Origin: Phycomyces blakesleeanus NRRL 1555(-)
Lineage: Eukaryota > Mucoromycota > Mucoromycetes > Mucorales > Phycomycetaceae
NCBI RefSeq assembly: GCF_001638985.1
Contig: NW_017265141.1
Coordinates: forward strand, 1,605,001 to 1,669,000
Length of the DNA: 64,000 bases
Reading direction: 5' to 3'
Shown here: piece after piece, positions 15,385-27,970 of the stretch
Layout: every line of letters starts with the position of its first letter
Position numbering within the stretch: position 1 is the first letter of the stretch
Notes under the pieces: model-generated
Seen by the model: only the letters and a program-made list of their open reading frames with translations
What the model was told of the DNA's origin: nothing
Database searches by the model: none
Translations under genes and position numbers: made by a program

Positions 15385-15996
15385 CTAGTTGAGAGCAAAA
15401 ATCATTGCATTTAAGAGCACAATAAAGACTGTGTATTTCAGCGTGCTTCTCATTGTACAGCCATCACTAGAGATCGACTCAGAGGTAGAGGAGCCTGTGG
15501 GTAGAGGAGTGTCTGTGCTTGTTGACTGAACCAAAGAGATGGATGAGACAATGCTTGTTGTTTTAGAGGAGAAGCATTTGGAAGACATCTCCATACTTTT
15601 TGTGTGTGTGTTTACCGAGGGAACTGCTGGGACAGTGGGAACTGCTGGGACAGACGGAACTGCTGGCACTGAGGGAACTTCCGGTCCATTGGGGATTGGA
15701 GGAATAGGTGGAATAGGTGGAATAGGTGGAATTGGAGGGATAGGAGGGATAGACGGAATTGGAGGAATTGGAGGAATTGGAGGGATAGGTGGAGCTTCAA
15801 CACCTTGACGAGGAGATATGTGCTTCTTTGGAGTAGCTTCTTTGGAAGGATTCACCAGCTGAGTGTGCGAGGATCCAGAAGATCCTATGGTTATGTCCTT
15901 AGTTTTATGTCTCAAAAATAATACATACTTACCTTCTGTGCTTTGGCCGAGTGCCAAAAATACAAGCAATCCGAGAAAGATGGTAATGTTCTTCAT
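15385..15996 (-). CDS. Secreted GPI-anchored proline-repeat protein
   Basis: Two exons (15996-15933 and 15884-15385) give 187 residues. Residues 1-20 are a signal peptide (MKNITIFLGLLVFLALG). The mature part has a block of PPI/SIPPI tripeptide repeats, then PSVPAVP-type repeats, a Ser/Thr-rich stem and a final hydrophobic tail (YTVFIVLLNAMIFALN) after small residues. This is the layout of a GPI-anchored wall or plasma-membrane protein. The intron is 48 nt, a multiple of three without a stop, so the unspliced frame stays open. I splice it because it has GTAAGT, a CTAA branch-like site and CATAG. No enzymatic domain is seen, and the family is not recognised. A TATA-rich stretch about 70 nt upstream (near 16070) is a likely promoter. 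Confidence 0.72.
   Translation of the reverse strand: MKNITIFLGLLVFLALGQSTEGKYVLFLRHKTKDITIGSSGSSHTQLVNPSKEATPKKHISPRQGVEAPPIPPIPPIPPIPSIPPIPPIPPIPPIPPIPPIPNGPEVPSVPAVPSVPAVPTVPAVPSVNTHTKSMEMSSKCFSSKTTSIVSSISLVQSTSTDTPLPTGSSTSESISSDGCTMRSTLKYTVFIVLLNAMIFALN
15691..15793 (-). repeat. Coding tandem repeat, (Pro-Pro-Ile)n
   Basis: Nine-base units coding PPI, with one SIPPI variant, lie inside the GPI-anchored protein gene. A second related block coding PSVPAVP lies next to it at about 15615-15680. Copy number is likely to vary between strains. Confidence 0.85.
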
Positions 15997-16383
15997 GAAG
16001 AGAGTAGTTTTCCAACTTTATCCTAAATGAACTGTATTTATATCAGGCCAGAGACATGCTCTATAGATATATATATATAAAACTATAGAGCTGTTTATCA
16101 TTCATTTATTCATTCATTTTGTATTTTTTGTTTTGTTTTAGCGCCTCTTGGCTTTTATGCTTTAATGGGCTTTGGGATCAAATGTCTTAAATGAATTTTG
16201 ACTTGACTTATTTTTTTTTCTCTGTCCAGAGAAGACAAAAAAAAATTTGCACGTACAAGTTAATCAGCCAATCAAAATGATTAATTCGTTTGAATAAAAC
16301 ACAGACACAAACAAGTCCATGGATCTTTCTTTCTTTCTCTTCCTTCCGGTTTAACCTACCTTAACTTTTTGGAAAAACCAACA
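15997..16383. promoter_or_regulatory. Divergent promoter region, GPI protein / eS21
   Basis: A 387-nt spacer between head-to-head genes. A (TA)n tract at 16067-16080 fits a TATA box for the minus-strand gene. A pyrimidine-rich stretch (16325-16350) just before the ribosomal protein start fits the 5' leader of a translation-regulated mRNA. These are inferences from position. Confidence 0.4.
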
Positions 16384-16855
16384 ATGGAGAACTCTGAGGG
16401 TAGATTTGTCGATCTTTACGTCCCCCGCAAATGGTACGACTAGCAACCTTTTACTTCCTTTCCCCACTTTGCCATACCATCATTCAAACATTCTGTCATT
16501 CTGCCTTAGCTCGGCCACCAACCGCCTCATCACTGCCAAGGACCACTCTTCCATCCAGCTCAACGTTGCCAACGTTGATGCCGAAGGTCGCTCCACCAAG
16601 TCCTTTGCCACCTACGCTCTCTGCGGCTTTGTCCGTAAGAACGCCGAGGCTGATGACTCCCTTAACCGTCTCGCCACCCAGGATGGTTGTAAGTTAACAT
16701 AAAATATGATTATAATTCAGCCAAAAATAGTAATTAATTTTGTGTCTGTGGCTGTGGCTGTCAATTAACAATTTTTTTTTCTTATAAATTTCTTCCACCT
16801 TTTCTACCTTTCTATGTATGTAGACTTGAAGAGCGTCTGGTCTTACCAGCTCTAA
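16384..16855 (+). CDS. RPS21: 40S ribosomal protein eS21
   Basis: Three exons (16384-16433, 16510-16688, 16824-16855) encode 86 residues, the normal fungal length. The start [17 protein letters not shown], then [28 protein letters not shown] and the end LKSVWSYQL match eS21 throughout. This is a structural protein of the small ribosomal subunit, needed for late 18S rRNA maturation. Coding bases are clearly more GC-rich and C-ending than in neighbours, as expected for a highly expressed gene. Confidence 0.97.
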
Positions 16856-17148
16856 GGAAAATAGTTTAAGAAGTTCTGCCCCATTGTCATGTTCACCCTT
16901 CATGATAAGAGATCTTTAATATATTATGATTTTTATATATTCTATTTTCTATTTTTTTTTTTTTTATATTCTTACAAAAAATAAAGAACAAGAGCGCACT
17001 CCGTCGATGTAAAGATCGAATAAAAATGGACAACCTTAGAATATGGCTTTTATCACGTGTACAAGTCTCCCAAAGACTAAAAATAATAATTATTATAATA
17101 ATTATTATAATCAAAGCTTAAGAAACTACTTCTTCTTGTCTGTTAAAT
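16856..17148. other. Short spacer with CACGTG
   Basis: Spacer between eS21 and the Pso2-like gene. It contains a CACGTG E-box at 17054-17059 and an AT-rich palindromic stretch at 17083-17112 about 40 nt before the next start codon. Confidence 0.4.
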
Positions 17149-19097
17149 ATGAACTCTAGTCAGGACAGCTTTCAAAACGATTTGATTTGCCCTTCTATTG
17201 GGATTAAAAGACCATGTTTAGACCTAGACCCAGAGTTGAATTCTGTTAAGCGATCTAATCTCGATTGTGGATCCCAAAAAAATGATCCTGATCTAGATCT
17301 TAATTCAAAAGATTCCTTTGAAGACGATCTCCAAAAGGCCATAAAACTATCAACAGCCAATCTAAAGGAGGAAAGATCGTGCCCTGTATGCGATATTAAG
17401 ATGAAGCTAGACGATAAGGCAATGGATATTCATGTGAACAACTGCCTGGATAAACAGCTTTCAGAAACTCTTTCTCAAGACGACTCATCTAAAGTAGTAA
17501 AGGTAGACCCAGCCAAAAGTTCCACTATTTCTTGGACCGATCTACTGATGCAACCCAAGCAGAAAGAAATCAAAGTTGCTGGTAGTATCATGTCACTTGG
17601 AAGGGATAAGAATAGTGTCCGCAGCACTCCTTCGAAGGAATCGAATATTAAGAAAGAAAGACAATGCCCGGCCTACAAATGGATGAGAGGTACTGTTTGT
17701 TTATCTTACGACTTAAATGGTCATGTATACATATTAAGGTATTTAATTCAATAAGTATATCAGATACACCCTATTTAGTAGATGCATTTTCATTTGGGAA
17801 GGTCAATGGCTGCGAAGGGTATTTCTTGACCCATTACCACGCCGATCATTATATGGGTCTCACTAAATCATGGGCGCACGGACCAATATATTGCTCCAAA
17901 GTCACTGCCAATCTGGTGAAAATGAAGCTCAAGGTTGATCCGAGCTATATTGTTGTGATTCCTATGGATGTTCCCTTTGTTGTGGATAAAGATACGACGG
18001 TAGTACTTGTGGATGCAAACCACTGCCCAGGATCTGTATTGTTCCTTTTTACTATCAAAAAGAAGGGACGGACATTACGGCACCTACACACTGGCGATTT
18101 TCGGGCTAATCCTCGAATGTGCCTTCATCCTCATATCCGACAACCAGATAACCCACCTATCGACTGTCTCTATCTCGACACAACATATATGGCACCCAAT
18201 CATATTTTCCCAGCTCAACAAGAATGTATCAATGTTGTGTCTGATCTAGTGGAAGAGCACGTGAAACTAGAGAAACATGGTGCTCCTCTGACTAAGCTTG
18301 ATATGTGGTTATCGTTTACTAAAAAACAAGATAACAAGAAGTTGCTGATAGTTGTTGGGACTTATACGATTGGAAAAGAACGTATATTTTATGGTAATTT
18401 TTTTTTTGCCTTGGCTTTACTGCCCACACCACTTAACTCAATCCTGTTTATTTATACTTTTATTTATTTATTAGATATTGCAAAAAGAATCAACTCCAAA
18501 ATTTATGTGACGAGTGAAAAGAAGCGAATTATACTCTGTCAGGAAAACCCTGAATTGGAGACGCTTTTAACCCGAGATCAGCACGAAGCACAGGTACATG
18601 TGATTCCGTTGGGTCATATTAAACAAGAGGTTAGTAAAAAATAAAAATAAAAATAAGTAAAAGGAAAAGAGAGGTTGATATTAACTGAGAGATAACAATA
18701 GCACCTCAAACCATATCTTGCTAGCCTTGAGCCTCATTTTACATCTTTGATTGCCATTCGTCCTACGGGGTGGTCTTTTTATCCTCCGGCTGCAATCTTA
18801 ACCAAAGATTTATCTTTGGAAAGTTTATTTAAACAGCCTTTTGCTGAGCCAAAGATTAAGATAAACACGGGCCCTGAAAAGGTGAAAATCTACAGCGTTC
18901 CTTACTCGGAACACTCAAGTTTTCGTGAGCTAGCAGCATTTGTGGGTAGCCTAGAGATCCGAACGATTATCCCGACAGTGAATGTCAGTAGTCTAGAGAG
19001 TAGAAACCACATGGAGTCTATTTATGGGCCATGGCAAGTTGAGAGAGCCAAGAAACCGATCAGGGTAGTACCCTATCGAGCATTGGATCATTGGTAG
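17149..19097 (+). CDS. PSO2: Pso2/SNM1 DNA interstrand crosslink repair nuclease
   Basis: Four exons (17149-17689, 17764-18393, 18475-18629, 18702-19097) give 573 residues. An N-terminal zinc-finger-like motif, CPVCDIKMKLDDKAMDIHVNNC (C-x2-C...H...C, near residues 79-101 and listed here only in part), resembles the UBZ4 finger of SNM1 proteins. From about residue 180 follows the metallo-beta-lactamase/beta-CASP nuclease. It shows VDAFSFG, metal-binding THYHADHYMGL, DANHCPGS, HTGDFRA, LDTTY and the beta-CASP motif YSEHSSFREL near the C-terminus. Pso2 is a 5' exonuclease that processes crosslinked DNA. Key metal ligands are all present, so it should be active. The N-terminal third is otherwise disordered. 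Confidence 0.94.
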
Positions 19098-19798
19098 CTG
19101 GTACTGAAAGAATCATTGACATTTGTGCGATCGGCGGATAGAAAGGTCAGTATGGAGTGTTTCAAGTTGTGATACAAACTCTAGTTCTCATCACAATGAA
19201 AGCATGTAAACCACGACAAGAGGTTCCATATCGTGCATGGGGCGTTGCACGAACACCATGGCTTTGAAGACCAAAAATAAAATAAAATATAAATATAAAT
19301 ATAAGTGTAAATATAAGTGTAAATATAAGTGTAAATATAAGTAAACTGTTAGTCATGGCCATGGCCCGTGCATTGATAAAAGGAAAAGGGGTGTTGAAAT
19401 GCCGATGCCGTTCAACCAAGTTTAAACCACCAGTTTCAAACGCACATTGCACACCAAGAAATCTTATGCTTCCTTTATTATAGAATAAAGAAATAAAGAA
19501 ATAAAGGAAATAAAATAAGATTGAATAAGGGGGAGTTTCCGTAAGAGGAGTATAGACAAGCCAGATTTCCTTTTTCCTTTGTTTTTTAGTACTATTATGA
19601 TTATCGTTATGATTATTACTATTATCTTACTACACAGAGATGGGTGGGAAATTACAAGTTGAACAAAAAAAAAAGCAAACTGCATAGTTGAACAAAGTTA
19701 AGGGAAAAAAAACACGTACATACACACACACACAAAAAAAAATTATAGTGGATTTCACTAGTTTCATCGCCTCCGCTTTCTCTCTCTTTCTCTCTCTC
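19098..19798. other. Intergenic spacer with 12-bp repeats
   Basis: About 700 nt between Pso2 and the bHLH gene. It includes repeats of AAATATAAGTGT type (19285-19345) and long pyrimidine tracts before the bHLH start. No gene is supported. Confidence 0.55.
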
Positions 19799-20849
19799 AT
19801 GTATTCACCACAGCAAGACTTCCAACTCGAACCAACTGGTCGCTTTTCACCTCCTATGACTTCCATGGGTACGCCACATACCACAGTCGGAGCGGTCCCT
19901 GTCACACGTAATAACCGAGTGTTCAACTCTTCCAATAATTTCAGCATACACCAGAGACAAGACAGCTTTGGTGCTGCATCCATTGCAATGAGTCCACCCA
20001 ATGTACCATCCAGACACAGCATGACATTTGCAGATGCAAACCAAAACTGGTTCGGAACGAGCTTAGATTCCACAAGCTCGTCATTCGGACAATCTCCCAT
20101 CTTCCCCGGGCGAGATTTCATCGTATCACCTTCAACCTCTTCAGGACACTTGGAAGGCGTCAATGGTCAAGAAGAAGAAGGCCAACAGAGAAAGTATGTC
20201 CAGCTTTGATCAATAAACCAACTCACACCCACAGTCTACAGGAAATGTTTGAGAAGAGACGTCGGAGAAGAGAGTCTCACAATGCAGTCGAACGAAAGCG
20301 AAGAGACAATATCAACGAGAGGATTCATGGTAAGAGCTTATCGTTCTCTGGTCTACGAGTAGCACTGGGGTGTAGCTTAGGTAAATAATGACATTATGTA
20401 AAGAACTGTGTATGCTCTTGCCCGAACGTCTTTTGGAAACTGCACCCACAACCTCCAATGTGATGTCTGTATCTACTCACCAAGGCGGAATCAATGCCAG
20501 GGCCATCAACAAGGGTACTATCCTAAAACTCTCTGTTGATCACATCAAAGAACTTCGCGAAGAAGTATCCCGTTGCCAGCATAGAATGGCAGAGCTGGAG
20601 CAGCTTATCGAAGCTGCCAAGAGAGGCGAAATGATACCGGATATCAAACCTATCCGAGACGATTGTACGATACAAAGACACCCTCATCAGAATGAAAGCC
20701 ACAAAGCTATATACCCTCAGAATAACTCACAATCAGTACATTTGATGGGCTCTGATGGTCGTAGCCATCATGAACGTATGGGATCTTTTCAGTTCCAACA
20801 ACAGTTTGGAAATATGCAAATTAAAGGATCTGATGAGAATATTCAATGA
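19799..20849 (+). CDS. bHLH(-zip) transcription factor
   Basis: Three exons (19799-20193, 20235-20329, 20404-20849) give 311 residues. The basic region RRRRRESHNAVERKRRDN with His, Glu and Arg at the DNA-contact positions is a class B bHLH that should bind CACGTG. Helix 1 (INERIHELCMLLPE) is followed by a loop of about 30 residues, then helix 2 (GTILKLSVDHIKELREEV) and a short heptad extension (CQHRMAELEQLIEAA) that could be a leucine zipper. The basic region resembles the USF/TFE/MITF group. The N-terminus is Ser/Pro-rich and disordered. Intron 1 is only 41 nt long. The splice after helix 1 (acceptor at 20403) lacks a strong pyrimidine tract but keeps phase and the helix. The specific target pathway is unknown. 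Confidence 0.86.
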
Positions 20850-23800
20850 ATTCACAGTTTTCTTCTTCTTCTTCTTCTTATTTTTTTTTCTTTCTCTTCT
20901 TCCTTTTTATCCTTTTTTTATCCTTATCTTCTAACGTTGACTCTTTTGACCCAAAAATAGTGTACGTGCATACAAGTACATACATAACCTAAATATTCTT
21001 CAATCAAGAAAAGAAGAAAATTCCCGTCACAATATTCAAAGACAAAAAAAAACATTACAGAATATTATCAAATGTTGGTCTGTTTTCTTTTTCCTTTTCA
21101 GATAATAAAACAAGGGAACAATAACAGCTACGGAAGCATATTTTATACCCGTCTTTACAGCCCTGGTCCAGTTCTTTTTGTGCTCGTCTTTAATGGAATT
21201 TTTTTTATAAAAAAATTGATATATGACCTGGCTGTAGCCAGAAAAGAAGCAAGGTAAAGTGTACATGAATTTCAGAACCGCAGCAACAGCGTGGTTCCAA
21301 AGGTGACTCAAATTATGGTATAGTTTTCATGCATTTTAGTACGAGGACTATTTAGGATTTCACTTTGTATATCAATAACAATATGTTCCTGATGAAAATT
21401 TGGGCCGCTTAAGTAAATATGTAGACAAGTTGTGTAGTTAATTACTTACTACGACTACTATTTATACATAAAAAAGCATAATAAAGAATAAAAGGACGAG
21501 AGTAATAAATATTGATTACAAATCTTCTATTCTCAAAGAGGTCTAGATTTTGAGCATATACATATATATATAAGGCGAAACTTGTATTATTTGTTCAAGA
21601 TTTCAAAACAGTCAAAATGGCTCTGAACACGGTTTTATTTGGACTTGTGTTTTTTTTTATAAATACCAAACCATAATACATCAAATAAAAGCAATGCTTA
21701 CTACACAAGCCTTCAAGTACAATTTATGGTGTGTTTGATAATATAAATAATCACGCAATTATATTCTGTTAATTGATCCACTGATCATGTTTGCTGCATT
21801 TAATATGAATCATTTGGTAGACTATTTACCTGTACAAATATAATTCTTTTCAGAGAAAAAAAACTCTTTTCAATACATTAATATAGGATTTAGAGAGTAC
21901 CCATTCATCTCAACAGAACTGGGATCATCGATGAAAGTTCTTTAAAGCCTCTTCTGTTATTTGAAATATGCCTTTTGATACATTCGCATTCTCTATTACA
22001 CATCATCTCCAAACTTTGACAAGCAAGGATACTTCTGAAATCAATTAATACATTTTCAAAAACTGTTTTCATTAGAAGAGCGATAGATCTTGAAAGTAAA
22101 TAAACAAAAGTGATGTTAAGAGCCTTACATGTGTGCTAAGTTTCTTGCGTTTACCTTGAAAGTTTGGAGCTTTTAAGCATAATTTACAAGAAGATCTCCA
22201 CCATTTCGGCTATTATTCAATGCTCGATATAAAGCGCCTAAAACTCCAGTACAATACCCTTTTAAACTTGATATAAGATTTACCTTTTATACCTGTATCA
22301 GAAGCAATGGCAAGTGCTTTAATGGATTTTTACTCGTTTTTTTTGGAGGTCGGAAATATCTCTTTCAAATAATAAAACAGTAATACAGATAATCAGTTCT
22401 CTTAAAATGCATTAAGGTACTGTATATGTACTACCTTCAATTTTGCATCTTTTGTTTGCCTTTGTTTTTCATATGGACATTTCTTTTTCTCTTTCACATA
22501 AGATTTTGTTTGTCTGCAAGTGTTTTTTAATTTACCCACCGTCTTTGCTCATCTTTTCTTGAACAAGAAAAACCTATTAATAAAATCAACAACAACAGCA
22601 GCAAAATCAAATCATTATTTGATCCTTCTTGAGTTTTTCTATCAACGACTAATCTTATAATTGATTATACAAGGACCTTAAATATTTTAAAGGTGAATAT
22701 TAAAAAGAAAGGTAGATGTTTATGAGAGAAGGCAGCAAAATTAACAATATTATATAGATACTACAAAGGGTAGCGATCTAGTAAACGGCCGTTTGATTTA
22801 TTCGGAAATAATGAAGACTTCTAACTATATGCGTGTCCTATAGAGTACAATGAGATTACAACAAGGGATTTTATTATGTCTGTATATGCAGACGCCAGAA
22901 CATAAACTACTATACAGTTAAAGTCAATATAAAATAAATAAAAATTAATCAGTTTTATTTTTATATCTGATATTTCACCACCAAAACTTGCGAAGATAGA
23001 TAAAAAATATTCTATTATGGGTGGTTCAAAGTCTTGCGCACCTGGGCATTAATGCAATATGATGAGAACACAGAAAACCCCTGCTGAGAACGCATCCTTT
23101 GAGAAAGAATAGTAAACTAAAATAAATAATAAAGCAGGTAATAATATAGAATATATATATATATATATATAAAGTAAGAAAAGGTCTTCAAACAGTCAAG
23201 AATAAGTAACTAGGTGCTGACGGCAATAGAGTTGGGAACGTATTTCAACGGGAAAAATAACTTGAAGGAGGAATCCCTTTTAGAAACTCGGAAGATCCAT
23301 TTATGGTTCCCGAATATACAGAAATGCCAAACAAAATCAGTCATGCTCGGCACAGCTTTAATGAGACGCAGATTAGTCGAATTGAGAGGGAACAGTAGAA
23401 ATTTCGCAAATAAGAAAAAGGAAGGGATCACGGGGAACAGGTTCTCTAGACGTTTTCGTGGTTCGGGAAGCACTGGTTTATTTGTTTTTGCTTTTTTTTG
23501 CGACAGGATTTTGGTAAAAAGTTGAGAAATATTTGGCCCTGAGGTTTTTGTTCTCGTAGTTTGCAAGATAGTATGATTTGGTTAATAGCACGTAGCAATA
23601 CAAATAAGCACGTCCATAAATTACACCGCGTACTAGCCTTTTTGAAAAACTTGGGGGAGACAATTGAAAACGTGGTCGATTAAATGGCTAATTGAAGGGG
23701 AGCAATATTTTTCCAGAATTTGAGTTTTTGAATGAAAGCAATGGTAGCAAGGTAGATCAAGATCGGACAGACAGAAATTTACAATTCTTAACTCGACGTA

Positions 23801-24764
23801 GATCTTTCTCTCTCTCTTTCTCTTGGCCAATAGTTTACACATTTTAACCTCTGTTGCCTGTATTTGCAAAGATAATTAAACCCCCTAATGAAACAAAGAA
23901 AACAGAAAAAAGAAGAACTTGCAATAAAATTAAAGGTTACGACAATATAATAGTAGACTTCTGTATATATCCGGCATTCACCTTCTATTGATTAACTGAC
24001 TAAAGGATAGTCTGATTAATATCTTTTAAATATATTGAAGTGTGTCAAATATAGTGCTTTCAGAGGAGTCAGTGAGACAACATCAGGTTCTTAAAGTTTT
24101 CAAGAGCGAAGGAAGAGTCACTAGAGGTATTTAGAGCCACAGCTTAATAAAATTACATATATATATATATATATTTGAGTTTATCGGGTCCTCCAATTAC
24201 TCTCCTCTCATATCATCTCCTCTTATTTATTATAATTACTATTTGCTATATAGCTACGTTCCAGCAGTTATTTATTATTTTTGAAGTGCTTATATAACAT
24301 TGATACCAACTTTTTCATGCTATTTATCTTCTGACTTACAAAGCTAACTGTTATTTATTATTACAAGACATTTTAGACATTAATATTGTTTGTCCAATCG
24401 AAAAGGCAGAAATGTCTAAAAAAGAATATATAATTTGTCTAATTGTTTTCGAGAAGTGTCTCGATCTCAAGTTTTTCTTTTTTTTTAAAAAAAAAGTAGC
24501 ATACATACATACATACATACATACGTACATATATATATATTTGTACATTGAGTGAATCAAATGCAGATCGCAGAGGATCATATTCGGATTTCGAATACCA
24601 AAATCTTTCTGTGCACAAAAAAAGGTACAAGCGAAGCAGTTTTGATGACGCAGCTCCAAAATTTCATGAATTTCAATCACCTGACAAAATAACAGGTCCC
24701 CTCCACGGGCCAACCAAAAGAAAGACCTAGTCTGTTGACATCTTTGGACGATCAACCCTCCCTT
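20850..24764. other. 3.9 kb intergenic region without a convincing gene
   Basis: Very AT-rich. Seen here: a TATA stretch and a well-placed ATG with a 19-codon hydrophobic start at 21617-21676; (TA)n tracts at 23152-23171 and 24156-24173; an ATAC tetranucleotide repeat at 24496-24524. A less AT-rich block at 23210-23570 is open on both strands but recognised on neither. The last part (24560-24764) may hold an upstream exon of the PPR gene that I could not join in phase. Confidence 0.55.
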
Positions 24765-27700
24765 ATGGTTCACCTGTGTCAGCACCTATCTCCAGGTGTT
24801 AAGCAACGTAACCAACGTGCCATTCTTCAATGGAAAGTTATTCTAGATATACCCTGTCGCGATCTGCCCATTTTATCCCCCAGACGACCTTTTGCCACTC
24901 ACCCACGAAAAGGTAGACATGTAGACATAGGCTAGATTAGGATGAAATAATAAATATGGTCTTTTTAGGTATCTGTGATGACATTATTTCCCAGGTCGAA
25001 AATTCCATGGATGAAAAAACGTCAGCATTCAAATTTTCGAACGAAAAGAAAGAATTAAGAAAGAGAATCCCGATGCATGTCGCTTCAGCTTTGGATAAAT
25101 ATATTCGTACCCCAGCTGTCCTGTCAATCCATAAACTACTCGAAGATAAACAGTATCAAGAGGCCTGGGAATCATTCAACTCCCTAGGTTTACTTTCAGA
25201 AAAAAATACATTGCCTCATGCAACCTCTAGTCTCCTTCTTACCTCGTTACGAAACGATGTTTTGCAACACACTGGAAACAACAAGGATAAACTCACGACT
25301 CTTTATCTGCGACGTCTAGAACATCTTTTAGCAACTGTTCGAAAGAGTCAAGACTTTTGGACTAGACCCGAACTCGACATTATTCTTGATTTATTCGGAA
25401 AACTCGATTCCGTAGAAAGAGCAGAGACCATATTCAGAAACATGTCGACATACTGTGTAGAGCCACCAACAGCAGAAACCTACAACCGACTTATGGCTGG
25501 TTATTTGAGAAAATACAAGAATTTGGACGAATTATCACGAAAGCGCTACTTCTCGAAAATAAACTCGCTGCTACACACCATGGAACGATCTGGACCACCC
25601 CCAGACACAGCGAGCTATAATCTCGCCATTGCTGCCAAAGTGAAGTCTAACCATCTAGCAGAAGCAGAAAGCATCTACGCTCGTATGGTTAATTCTGGAA
25701 GAACACCCGATCGAATGACTTATAATGTGTTTTTGAATGGTTATCTGAAGCACTGTCGCACAGATAAAGATTTGCAAATTGCAGATCAGTGGATGGAGAG
25801 GATGGTAGAGGCTAGAATCGTACCTAATTTGCGAACATTTAACAGCGTATTGGTGGGAATCGCTGAACAGGTCAGCTATCATGCACGTATTTTGTCATAT
25901 GAGGAGATGAAGTCGTCTGTAGAATCAATCAAGAGTCTTTACCACATCATGATTCAATTGGGACACAAACCAGATACTACCACTGCAAACGCACTTATCA
26001 AATGCTACACTGCAGCAGAGGATGATGCTGAAATGACAAAAATGATAACTATTTTGGGAGTTCAACCATCTACAGGGTGTGGATGTGGTAAGACATCGGG
26101 CGGATGTGGGCAGGCCGCTCCCAAGATCGTTCCAGACGAACCAGAACCATTAAAAATCTCCCCAGATGAATATACATTTAATTCGCTTATTCACTATCGA
26201 CTTAAGCGTAATCAACTTGACGAAGCATTCCGAATGTACGACGTAATGCTGACACGCGGATTCTCTCCTAGCACGGTCACTTACGGCAGTTTTATTAACT
26301 ACTATATGGGAAAAGGAGATATTTCAGAAGCGATAAAATATTACGATGTAATGAAGCGGAAAGGGATATCTAGTAACACCCACATTTACAACATATTACT
26401 CAAAGGTTACTTTAAAAACCCCAACCACGCCGAAGCCCTCTTCCAAAGACTTCGAACCATGCTAATTGATAACGTACAAGGCGATATCGTGACATACAAC
26501 ACACAACTTGCCAATCTCAAACTGGCTAAAGATCCCTCGAATCATTCTGAAGTAGATGTATCTCGTTTAACAGAGATATTTGACCAAATGATTACTAAAG
26601 AACATAAACCGAACGAACGAACATACAACACTGCTCTGGGTATACTTGGTAAGCTGCCTCAGCATTCAGACAACAAAGCCAGACAGACTATATCATCTCT
26701 ACTTGAATCATTGGATACATCTGGTCTCCAGCCCGATATTATCAGACACGCCAATATCATCCGAGATGCAGCATCCAGATGTGATATGCAAGAAGCTGAG
26801 AGTGCTTTTCGAAGGATGCTGAATTGTGGAATTCGGCCGAATATATATATCTTTGCTCATCTAGTATGGGGATACTCAAAGATCGGAGAACTTGATAAAG
26901 CACAAAATGTCCTCCATTATATGAGTAAACCTCCTTTCAACGTACGTCCTACTGCTTTCATATTTGCCCCTCTGATTGAAGGGTATGTTGCAGCAACAGA
27001 ATACGATAAAGCCCACAATACATTTCGAGAAATGATCGATCAGGGTATTCAAGCCGACTGCGTAACATATACGATTCTAGCCAATATGTTATTAAAGTCT
27101 TCTTCTTTTGAAAAAGAAACGAGTGCAATCAGCTTACTGGGTGACCTGAGAAAGTCTTTGAAACCTGATGTCAATGGAAAAGTGCCTGAGCTGGACCAAG
27201 CCGCCTTGACAGTCTTAATTGAAGCGCACGGAATGTCTGGGGCAAGGCATATTGTTTCACTTAATAACTACAAAGAAGATAGCAGCAGTCAGAAGCAGGT
27301 AGCTTTGCAGTGCGAGGCGCATGCCCAAGCTGCCCAAGAAGCATACGATTTAATAATCAAGTCTGGTGAAAAACCCGATGCTTACGCCGTCAACGCACTC
27401 ATTACTGCATTCGTAAGATTGCAAAAATTAGAAAGTGCATGGGATTTTTGGACCCAATTATCCAAAGAAAAAGATTTTCTTGACATCTCCACATACCACT
27501 ACAATGCTCTCCTCACCGGATTTGCTGAGGACAAGTCATGGCACCCTGTAGCAAAGCATTTATTCGAAGATATGATGAGCCAGCCCATTTTTGAAGACTC
27601 TGTCAGATCTCCAAGCCTCAACAAAAGCACAACTCAAATTACTCCTGATGTCGCCACCTTTGACTTGATGATCCTAAGTTCAGCTATGGCGTATGATGAT

Positions 27701-27970
27701 GAGAGTATTCGCCGATTATGGCGTCTCGAATGTCGGCCAAAACCTAATAGGACAAACCAAATAACGACTGAAGAAGATGACCCAAATGGAAATACCCCAC
27801 TTCTTATCCGATCATATTATTATGCTCTTGTTGCCTTACTAAATGACCGAGATCTGGCTGGTGCTCGAGAAACATATAGAGAATTCCGCTGTTTAACTTC
27901 GCTACCAGATTCTGCAACCCTGTGGGTCAACAATATCAATGATATGGCTTTGGCGAATCGGCTAACTTAA
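24765..27970 (+). CDS. Pentatricopeptide repeat (PPR) protein, probably mitochondrial
   Basis: Two exons (24765-24912 and 24969-27970) give 1049 residues. The large exon carries many 35-residue PPR units with the typical pattern, for example PDTASYNLAIAAKVK, PDRMTYNVFLNGYLK, PDEYTFNSLIHYRL and PSTVTYGSFINYYM. The N-terminus is basic with a possible cleavage region (SPRRPFATH), which fits import into mitochondria. PPR proteins bind single-stranded RNA and act in mitochondrial RNA stability or translation. Near residue 420 a short Gly/Cys insert (GCGCGKTSGGCG) interrupts the array, which is unusual. The start is uncertain: the frame is open upstream to 24693 after an AG, so another 5' exon may exist. 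Almost no introns in 3.2 kb contrasts with the neighbours. Confidence 0.85.

Noticed and set aside
15539..15808. Gly-Ile repeat open frame on the plus strand
   Set aside because: Antisense of the PPI-repeat protein, which has a signal peptide, intron and GPI tail in the other strand.
23210..23570. Overlapping open frames of 103 and 118 codons on both strands
   Set aside because: Neither shows a known motif or splice context, and openness on both strands reflects base composition.
24561..24624. Candidate first exon of the PPR gene with a good donor
   Set aside because: Joining it to the exon starting at 24696 gives a stop in phase, so the start at 24765 is used.
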